From: Sulfurovaceae bacterium
Lineage (GTDB): Bacteria; Campylobacterota; Campylobacteria; Campylobacterales; Sulfurovaceae
NCBI GenBank assembly: GCA_028714675.1
Contig: JAQTLV010000002.1
Coordinates: forward strand, 62,001-126,000
Length of the DNA: 64,000 nt
Reading direction: 5' to 3'
Each line of letters starts with the position of its first letter. The stretch's first letter is position 1. Positions 58,485 to 64,000 of this stretch are shown here, one piece after another. Both the position numbers and the translations under genes were made by a program. The notes beneath the pieces were generated by a model, which saw only the letters and a list, made by a program, of their open reading frames with translations, had not been told where the DNA came from and did not search any database.

Positions 58485-59597
58485 ATGAATTGTGCAACAT
58501 TAGAGGGAACTTACCAATTTTCGAAGCATTTTTGCGATTATAAAGATTTTTATACAAAATCAAATAATCTGTTGTTTTCAAAACTTGGAATTGGTACTTT
58601 TAACAAAGAGCCATACAAAGAAGAAAATTATGTGTTTCATTATATAGAAGGTATAAAACAAGCCGTGCGTAATGGTATAAATCTAATTGATACAGCTTCA
58701 AATTATCGTTATGGAGAGAGTGAAAAAGAGATTGGTATAGCACTTCAAGAACTTTTTGCATCAGATGAAATCACGAGAGAAAATATCATAGTTTGTTCAA
58801 AAGGCGGTTTTATACAACTCTCATATCCCTTCCCAAAAAATCCATATGAGTGGATCAATGAAAACATCATAGATACTAAGTTAGCTTTGGCAGAAGAGAT
58901 TGAGTTAGATCAACATTGTATGACACCTGATTTTTTGGAATATTCTTGCAAAAGATCGTTGGAAAATTTACAACTCTCAACTCTCGATATATATTTTTTA
59001 CATAACCCAGAAATGCAATTAGTTAGACTTGGAAAAGATGCCTTTTATAAAGAGATAGAAAAAATATTTACTCGTTTTGAAAAATTGGCTGATGATGGAT
59101 TGTTCAAATATTATGGTGTTGCTGTGTGGAATGCATTTATATTGGATGCCAATGAAACAGAGCATATAAGTTTAGAGAAATTGGTTAACATTGCACAAAA
59201 AGTTGGCGGAGATAATCATAGATTTAAATACATACAAACACCTTTTAATATCGCTAAAACACAAATCTATAGCACGAATACTCAAAAAGTGAACAATGAG
59301 TCTTGCACACTTATCCAAGCAGCACGAAGATTGGGAGTTGATATCATAAGCAGTTCTTCTTTGTTGCAAATGAATCTATTTAAAAAATCATTTAATAGTG
59401 AGGTAGGCTTTATCTTGGATGAAAGCATGACACTCGAAAATGATATCCAGTTGGCACTTCAATTTGTCCGTTCCACACCAGGGGTACTTAGTAGTCTATT
59501 TGCATCAAAAGTGCCTGTTCATATAAAAAATAATGTTAAGATAGCATCGATTAAGGCAACACAACCTAGTCGGTATAATCTTTTGTATAGGCTTTAA
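58485..59597 (+). CDS. Aldo/keto reductase, nif-linked
   Basis: A 370-residue NADPH-type oxidoreductase of the aldo/keto reductase superfamily. Catalytic-type residues are visible: Asp in NLIDTASNYRYGESE with the Tyr at NYRYGE, Lys in IIVCSKGGF and His in IYFLHNPEM. It is longer than the usual 310-330, with inserted segments. It is the first gene after the sigma-54 promoter and ends one base before the flavoprotein gene, so it is probably expressed with nitrogen fixation. The substrate is unknown; carbonyl reduction is only inferred from the fold. Confidence 0.85.
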   Translation: MNCATLEGTYQFSKHFCDYKDFYTKSNNLLFSKLGIGTFNKEPYKEENYVFHYIEGIKQAVRNGINLIDTASNYRYGESEKEIGIALQELFASDEITRENIIVCSKGGFIQLSYPFPKNPYEWINENIIDTKLALAEEIELDQHCMTPDFLEYSCKRSLENLQLSTLDIYFLHNPEMQLVRLGKDAFYKEIEKIFTRFEKLADDGLFKYYGVAVWNAFILDANETEHISLEKLVNIAQKVGGDNHRFKYIQTPFNIAKTQIYSTNTQKVNNESCTLIQAARRLGVDIISSSSLLQMNLFKKSFNSEVGFILDESMTLENDIQLALQFVRSTPGVLSSLFASKVPVHIKNNVKIASIKATQPSRYNLLYRL

Positions 59598-59598
59598 A

Positions 59599-61248
59599 AT
59601 GATATATGATGTAATTGTAATTGGCGGTGGTATCGGTGGATTGATGGCAGCGATAGAAGCAAAAACTCCAACAAATAGAGTGGCACTTTTGACAAAAGGA
59701 AACCTTTTTAAGTCAAATAGTGCGCTTGCAAGTGGAGGTATAAATGCCGTATTGAACCCATATAACACCAAAGGTATTCAAAGCCATATAGATGATACTA
59801 CTAAAAGTGCTTATGGACTGGGGGATAAAAAAAATATTAAGTATGTGTGCAATCAAGCACCACACATCATAAAAAAATTGACAAAATATGGAGTTAATTT
59901 TGATAAAGATGAAAGTGGAAATATAGCTCAAAGAAGTTTTGGCGGAGGAAGCGTAAAACGAACTTGTTTTATCGGAGATACTACAGGTTCACAAATTACT
60001 CAAACTCTAATAAAAAAAGCCAAAGAGGTTGGAATAACTTTTATAGTCAATAACTTCGTTATGAATTTAACTACATATAATGGCAAAATAAGCGGAGTTG
60101 TTTCACTAAGAAGATTTGATTCTTCCATAGTAATATATCCAGCCAAAAGTGTTGTTTTGGCAGGTGGCGGATATGCTGGAATATATCGTGGATTTAGTAC
60201 AAATGCAAGTGACTATACTGGAGATATGTTAGCAATTGCTCTAAGAGCTGGGCTTCGCCTTGTGGATATGGAATTTGTACAATTTCATCCAACAGGATTT
60301 GTTGCTACAAGCTACCTTGTAAGTGAAGCTGCCAGAGGAGAGGGTGGTTTTTTGGTCAATAGTGATGGAGATAGATTTGTAAATGAACTTGACAAAAGAG
60401 ATGTTGTTGCTAGGGCTATAAATGAGCAGATACTATCAGGCAAGAAAGTTTTTATTGACCTTAGACATTTAGGTAAAGAGTTGATTGAGAAAAAATTACC
60501 ATCACTTTATAAGTCCGCATTTTTACAAGCAGGAATTGATTTAGCAACAGAACTATTGCCTATAAAACCTGTTGCACATTACACTATGGGTGGGATTGAA
60601 ACTGATGGAGTTGAAACCGACATAAAAGGACTTTTTGTTTGTGGCGAGTGTGCATCAAATGGTGTTCATGGAGCAAATAGATTGGGTGGAAATTCTCTAC
60701 TAGAAGGAGCAGTATTTGGAGAATTGGCAGGCAAAAAAGCATTGACGCACAGCAATGGAGCAGAATTTTTGCCTATAGACTATAGTGAGGTAATCAAAGA
60801 TATAAAACTTGTTGATAAGATTTTTGATTCTGAGACGACTAAAAACTTTAATGCCATGAGAATAAGTTTAGGCAAAATGATGTTTTCAAATGTTGGTATA
60901 GAAAGAAATGAAGATAGTTTAATAAAAGCGTTTGATTATATAAGCTATCTTAGAAGCGAAGTTCCAACGCTTCATTGTATTCATAAAGAGAGAACAAATA
61001 ATGTGGAGTTGATTTCTATTTTAGAACTTAGAAACTCTACGGAAATTGCAGAGGCTGTAATCTTGTCTGCATTAAAACGCAAAGAAAGCAGAGGTGCTCA
61101 CTATAGAAGTGATTATAATTTTGATAATCAAGAGTATAAAAAATCTATAGTCGTAGAAGAGCTAAAAAGAGGGATATTAAGAGTGCATTTTAAAGAAAAT
61201 AAATTTTTATATCGTTTAAGAAGACTTTTTAAACAAAAAGCAATTTAA
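59599..61248 (+). CDS. FAD flavoprotein of the fumarate reductase/succinate dehydrogenase/aspartate oxidase family
   Basis: A 549-residue flavoprotein. The dinucleotide site is DVIVIGGGIGGLMAA; the substrate region is VQFHPTGF...SEAARGEGG; the FAD domain closes with GECASNGVHGANRLGGNS. NadB-like length argues for L-aspartate oxidase, but the block QRSFGGGSVKRTCFIGDTTG follows the FrdA/SdhA pattern (R-FGG...RTCF) rather than the NadB pattern (EGGHS-RRILH). No iron-sulfur subunit is adjacent. It may supply or accept electrons near nitrogenase; that is inference. Confidence 0.83.
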   Translation: MIYDVIVIGGGIGGLMAAIEAKTPTNRVALLTKGNLFKSNSALASGGINAVLNPYNTKGIQSHIDDTTKSAYGLGDKKNIKYVCNQAPHIIKKLTKYGVNFDKDESGNIAQRSFGGGSVKRTCFIGDTTGSQITQTLIKKAKEVGITFIVNNFVMNLTTYNGKISGVVSLRRFDSSIVIYPAKSVVLAGGGYAGIYRGFSTNASDYTGDMLAIALRAGLRLVDMEFVQFHPTGFVATSYLVSEAARGEGGFLVNSDGDRFVNELDKRDVVARAINEQILSGKKVFIDLRHLGKELIEKKLPSLYKSAFLQAGIDLATELLPIKPVAHYTMGGIETDGVETDIKGLFVCGECASNGVHGANRLGGNSLLEGAVFGELAGKKALTHSNGAEFLPIDYSEVIKDIKLVDKIFDSETTKNFNAMRISLGKMMFSNVGIERNEDSLIKAFDYISYLRSEVPTLHCIHKERTNNVELISILELRNSTEIAEAVILSALKRKESRGAHYRSDYNFDNQEYKKSIVVEELKRGILRVHFKENKFLYRLRRLFKQKAI

Positions 61249-61268
61249 TCAAAAAAAAGGAATAAAAA

Positions 61269-61478
61269 ATGGCAAAAGTAATGTTAAGAGAACAAAATGG
61301 CGAGATATATTTTTATATTGCAAAAAAAGATATGGAAGAGATTATTGAAACAATAGAGTTTGATAGTGATGAAAAATGGGGTGGTGAAGTTGAGCTAAGC
61401 AATGGTGAAATATGGTGGATAGAGCCAGGATCTAAAAATCTTCCTAAAGAAGAAAACTGTAAAAAAATATCAGATTGA
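61269..61478 (+). CDS. nifT: NifT/FixU family protein
   Basis: A 69-residue protein with the full NifT pattern: MAKVMLREQNGEIYFYIAKK, then EEIIETIEFD, then KWGGEVELSNGEIWWIEP. NifT is found in nif operons, often next to nifK, and is not essential; its function is unclear. This is the most direct proof that the region belongs to a nif locus. AAGGA precedes ATG 61269. It lies 20 bp after the flavoprotein gene. Confidence 0.9.
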   Translation: MAKVMLREQNGEIYFYIAKKDMEEIIETIEFDSDEKWGGEVELSNGEIWWIEPGSKNLPKEENCKKISD

Positions 61479-61501
61479 TTAATTTATAATCAACAAAACT
61501 G

Positions 61502-61550
61502 TTTCTTGTTATAACAATAAATTGTACAATAAATAATCAATAACAAGAAA
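61502..61550. promoter_or_regulatory. Nested palindromes upstream of nifA
   Basis: Three perfect palindromic elements overlap in 49 bp: an 11-bp inverted repeat TTTCTTGTTAT (61502-61512) with its complement at 61540-61550, the 12-mer TTGTTATAACAA (61506-61517) and the 10-mer ATTGTACAAT (61521-61530). The right arm ends ten bases before the start codon and abuts the GAGGG ribosome site. Confidence 0.6.
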
Positions 61551-61559
61551 GAGGGTTAT

Positions 61560-62918
61560 ATGGAAGATGTATGTAGCAGTTGCCTTATACAAAAGGAATT
61601 ATCTGTATTGTATGATATTGCTAACCTAATGTCAGGATCAAGAGATATTGTAAAATCACTTGAAAAATCCCTCTTAGCACTTAAAAATTCTTTAGAGTTA
61701 GAGAATTGTGTAATTTATAAATTGGACAATGATATTCTTAGTGTATTTGCATCTTTGAATTTTAATAAGTTTCAAAAAGCACTATCGTCTTATCACATAG
61801 GTGAAGGTGCAACTGGAGTAGCAGCACAGAGCAAAGAACCTGTGGTTGTTGAAAATGTACATAATAATATATTATTTTTAAATAAATCAGGAAGCAGAAA
61901 CAACAATACAATATCATACGTTGCAGTCCCTTTAATAGTTGATGATGAAGTTATAGGTGTATTTGGGGTAAATTTAACCAAAACAACAAAGATTGATTTT
62001 GAAGAAACAATCAGAATACTTTCAATAGTAAGTTCACTATTTGCCCAATCTATTTATGCTCATATGGCATTTGAGCTTGAGAAAGAAAAAATAGAAGATT
62101 TAAAACAATATTATAAAATGGAGTGGGATTCTAAAGTACATAATTTTGGAGATATGATTGGTGAAGATCCTAAAATAAAACAAGTATTTAAAATTATAGA
62201 GAGAATTGCACAATCAAATGTAACAATTTTAGTTAGAGGAGAAACAGGTACTGGCAAAGAGCTTGTAGCGGCCGCAATTCACAAAAGAAGCAAAAGAGCA
62301 GATGAGCCTTTTGTAAAATTAAACTGCGCTGCAATTTCTGATACTTTGATAGAGAGTGAGCTTTTTGGTCATGAGAAAGGTGCATTTACTGATGCAAAAG
62401 AGATGAGAAAAGGCAGGTTTGAGTTGGCCGATGGTGGAACCCTTTTTTTAGATGAGATAGGAGATATTTCGCCTTCCGCTCAAGTTAAATTGCTAAGAGT
62501 CTTACAAGAGAGAGAGTTTGAGCGTGTTGGAGGAGCTAAAACAATAAAAGTCAATGTTCGTCTTATCGCAGCTACAAATCGTCCATTAGAACAAATGGTA
62601 AAAGAAGGAAAATTTAGAGAAGATTTATATTATAGGCTAAATGTAATTCCTATAGATTTGCCACCACTCAGAGAAAGAGGGGATGATATAAGATTGCTTG
62701 TAAATTTTTTCCTTGAGCGTTCTATGAAAAATCATAAAAAAAGCATAGTAATAACAGATGAAGCGATGGATGAGTTAATGAGATATAGATGGCCGGGAAA
62801 TATCAGAGAACTTGAAAATACAATCGAAAGAATTGTTTTGATGGGAAGCGAAGAAGACGGCATAGGTGCTGATGATATGAGACTTCTCCTTCCTGCACTT
62901 GAACCTCAAAATAGGTAA
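61560..62918 (+). CDS. nifA: NifA-like sigma-54 activator without DNA-binding domain
   Basis: A 452-residue enhancer-binding-type activator: N-terminal GAF domain (about residues 12-165), linker, and an AAA+ core with Walker A GETGTGKE (227-234), Walker B TLFLDEIGDI, and sensor blocks RLIAATNRP and YRLNVIPIDLPPLRERGDD. The sigma-54 contact loop reads GAFTDA (274-279), not GAFTGA. The protein stops at ALEPQNR soon after the lid block WPGNIRELENTIERI, with no Fis-type HTH, and no HTH is found in other frames downstream. FlgR of Helicobacter and Campylobacter also lacks this domain. It probably activates nif promoters from solution. Confidence 0.9.
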   Translation: MEDVCSSCLIQKELSVLYDIANLMSGSRDIVKSLEKSLLALKNSLELENCVIYKLDNDILSVFASLNFNKFQKALSSYHIGEGATGVAAQSKEPVVVENVHNNILFLNKSGSRNNNTISYVAVPLIVDDEVIGVFGVNLTKTTKIDFEETIRILSIVSSLFAQSIYAHMAFELEKEKIEDLKQYYKMEWDSKVHNFGDMIGEDPKIKQVFKIIERIAQSNVTILVRGETGTGKELVAAAIHKRSKRADEPFVKLNCAAISDTLIESELFGHEKGAFTDAKEMRKGRFELADGGTLFLDEIGDISPSAQVKLLRVLQEREFERVGGAKTIKVNVRLIAATNRPLEQMVKEGKFREDLYYRLNVIPIDLPPLRERGDDIRLLVNFFLERSMKNHKKSIVITDEAMDELMRYRWPGNIRELENTIERIVLMGSEEDGIGADDMRLLLPALEPQNR

Positions 62919-62922
62919 ATAT

Positions 62923-63450
62923 ATGAGCCATATTAAATATAAAGATGAAATATTATCACTGAGCGATGAACTAGCTGATGTTGGATATATGGCTGAAAAT
63001 ATTCAAGTTGTTGATGTAGATAAAAATAATTTGGTAGTAAAAAGAAGCCATTTAGATTATGCAATGACAATTTTGATTTCGTTTCCAAAATCAGTTTTTG
63101 ATGAAATTTATAGATTAGATGAATTTTTGTCAATGATTCAAGTTCCTATACATTGTTATGCAATTTTTAATGAATATTCAGACGAAATTGCCAAAATCCA
63201 GAAAGATTTTAAAAAAATAAATATAGTGTTTGATGATTTTGATGAATTTAAAGAACTCTACGGAACAGAAATTGTAACAGGAAGTATGGCTGGAGATTTA
63301 TGCAAGTCCATTTTTCTCATAAGCAAAGATGGAGCAATATTTTATATAGATATTTTAGATGATTTAGAAAAGAGTTTTGATTTAGAAAGATTGCAAGTAG
63401 AATTAAATAAAGCATATGTAACATATACTGGAGTAGGATGTCATGGTTAA
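62923..63450 (+). CDS. Thiol-peroxidase-like protein lacking the peroxidatic Cys
   Basis: A 175-residue protein whose layout follows thiol peroxidase (Tpx/AhpC): QVVDVDKNNLVV as the DxDG strands, ILISFPKS as the active-site strand, and ELYGTEIVTG and KSIFLISKDGAIFYIDIL as the closing strands. The usual TxxC motif after the active-site strand is replaced by PKSVFDE, so the peroxidatic Cys is absent. Other Cys are at IHCYAI, DLCKSI and the C-terminal GCHG. I start it at ATG 62923, not in the nifA overlap. It overlaps the next gene by 8 bp. Confidence 0.72.
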   Translation: MSHIKYKDEILSLSDELADVGYMAENIQVVDVDKNNLVVKRSHLDYAMTILISFPKSVFDEIYRLDEFLSMIQVPIHCYAIFNEYSDEIAKIQKDFKKINIVFDDFDEFKELYGTEIVTGSMAGDLCKSIFLISKDGAIFYIDILDDLEKSFDLERLQVELNKAYVTYTGVGCHG

Positions 63451-64000
63451 AATTATAGAAGATTTAAAAAGTGGGGCATTGATTCCATTTTTGGGCATGG
63501 GTATATTTAAGGGCGTTGTTGCAAAAGATGGGACAGAACTTCCTTATGATAGCGACAGCATGATTTTAACACTCAATGGTGGTAGAGCTATGAGTCCTCG
63601 TTTGATGTATGAATATACAAGAGCCGCAATGAGTTTAGAGCAGAGAAAAGGTAGAGGCTTTTTAGTAGGTATGGTAAACCATATATACACAAAAGAGTAC
63701 GATTTGCCAATGGTTTATGAGTTTTTTAAAAAAATTCAACCCCCTTTTTTGATAGATACCAATTTAGATGATAGTGGCTGTAAAGTCTACGAGGGTATTG
63801 AGCACTTTATGATTGTTGGCGTTTCAAGAATAATGGGCGGTTATGATAGATTTATAGTATATGAATATGATGTAAAGTCAAATAGTTACAGTGTTGTTGA
63901 TAAAAATCTTTTAAATGCAACAAAACCCATTCTTTTTAAACCACTAGGTTCAACTATTCCAGATAAAAATTTTATCATTAGCGATGCGGATTTTGTGGAT
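63443..64000 (+). CDS. SIR2-like domain protein, 5' part (cut by window end)
   Basis: An open frame of 186 codons without a stop runs to the window edge. It starts MVKIIEDLKSGALIPFLGMG, which resembles the first strand and glycine loop of SIR2-like NAD-binding proteins (LKSGxxIxFLGAGxS); here the loop is GMGIF, so the NAD-binding Ser is not conserved. I recall SIR2-like genes of this kind within nif clusters of Epsilonproteobacteria; their role is not known to me. Its start overlaps the Tpx-like gene, so nifA, Tpx-like and this gene form one tight unit. Confidence 0.7.
   Translation, partial: MVKIIEDLKSGALIPFLGMGIFKGVVAKDGTELPYDSDSMILTLNGGRAMSPRLMYEYTRAAMSLEQRKGRGFLVGMVNHIYTKEYDLPMVYEFFKKIQPPFLIDTNLDDSGCKVYEGIEHFMIVGVSRIMGGYDRFIVYEYDVKSNSYSVVDKNLLNATKPILFKPLGSTIPDKNFIISDADFVD

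Noticed and set aside
59599-61248. Naming the flavoprotein nadB (L-aspartate oxidase)
   Set aside because: Length fits NadB, but the QRSFGGGSVKRTCF block follows the FrdA/SdhA pattern, and no nadA or nadC is adjacent.
62900-63000. Frameshift that would restore a C-terminal HTH to nifA
   Set aside because: The bases after the nifA stop code for the Tpx-like protein in another frame, with its own start; no Fis-type HTH appears in any frame.

Overview
The window is about one third G+C and codes on both strands at high density. It comes from a member of the Campylobacterota (Epsilonproteobacteria). The evidence is the lineage-restricted replication regulator HobA, the folP variant with an extra N-terminal domain, a DUF1882-like protein, the class II DAHP synthase, and two long blocks that I recall as collinear with Campylobacter jejuni: hemW/rppH/lysC/hobA/holB/folP/ligA ... 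tlyA/ribF/cmoA, and gatC/cvpA/fur/lysS/glyA/DUF1882/SPOR/aroE. A nif locus, PilT and a ferredoxin-thioredoxin reductase-type protein point to a free-living, possibly Sulfurimonas- or Arcobacter-like relative rather than a host-adapted Campylobacter. I cannot fix the genus.

Layout. 1-5631 (+): 3' part of alaS, a small membrane protein, a BioF-type PLP enzyme and penicillin-binding protein 1A. 5633-9775 (-): smpB, ispE, truB and a UvrD/Rep-type helicase, with no csrA between truB and ispE. 9960-18812: a LysR regulator, a HemW-like protein, then a + strand run rppH-lysC-hobA-holB-folP-DUF218-ligA. 18809-29696: an accessory island between ligA and tlyA. It holds a TPR protein, an RDD membrane protein behind a G9 tract, a uracil-DNA-glycosylase-like protein, an XRE/Fic pair with twin operators, a flavin-binding NimA-like protein, two methyltransferases, an alpha/beta hydrolase, a Vat-like acetyltransferase, a DsrE protein, an MFS transporter and a second Fic protein. 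29693-33420: tlyA, ribF, cmoA and class II DAHP synthase. 33404-44039 (-): a long run gatC-pilT-cvpA-fur-lysS-glyA-DUF1882-SPOR-trpE-aroE-response regulator-histidine kinase. 44128-52872 (mostly +): an FTR-type protein, an unlisted 35-residue small ORF, dapE, a periplasmic thioredoxin, a kinase, tRNA-Gly and tRNA-Leu (-), ftsK, a Lys-rich protein and acnB. 53024-58361: mixed accessory genes (YjbR, DUF3995, tag, an orphan ABC ATPase, mntP, a thioesterase, an unknown membrane protein). 58414-64000 (+): the left edge of a nitrogen-fixation locus.

The two most interesting areas are the ligA 3' end and the nif edge. At ligA, the last 28 bp recur twice downstream at gene junctions. One recurrence is fused in frame to a truncated second copy of the NimA-like gene, and the two parental sequences share 11 identical bases at the joint. 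ligA itself is clearly richer in G+C than its neighbours. This looks like a recombination or insertion hot spot that has duplicated and then lost genes. At the nif edge, a well-formed sigma-54 promoter precedes an aldo/keto reductase, a fumarate-reductase-like flavoprotein, NifT, a NifA-like activator that ends without a DNA-binding domain and carries GAFTDA instead of GAFTGA, a thiol-peroxidase-like protein without the peroxidatic Cys, and a SIR2-like protein cut by the window end. This set looks like a lineage-specific nif accessory module.
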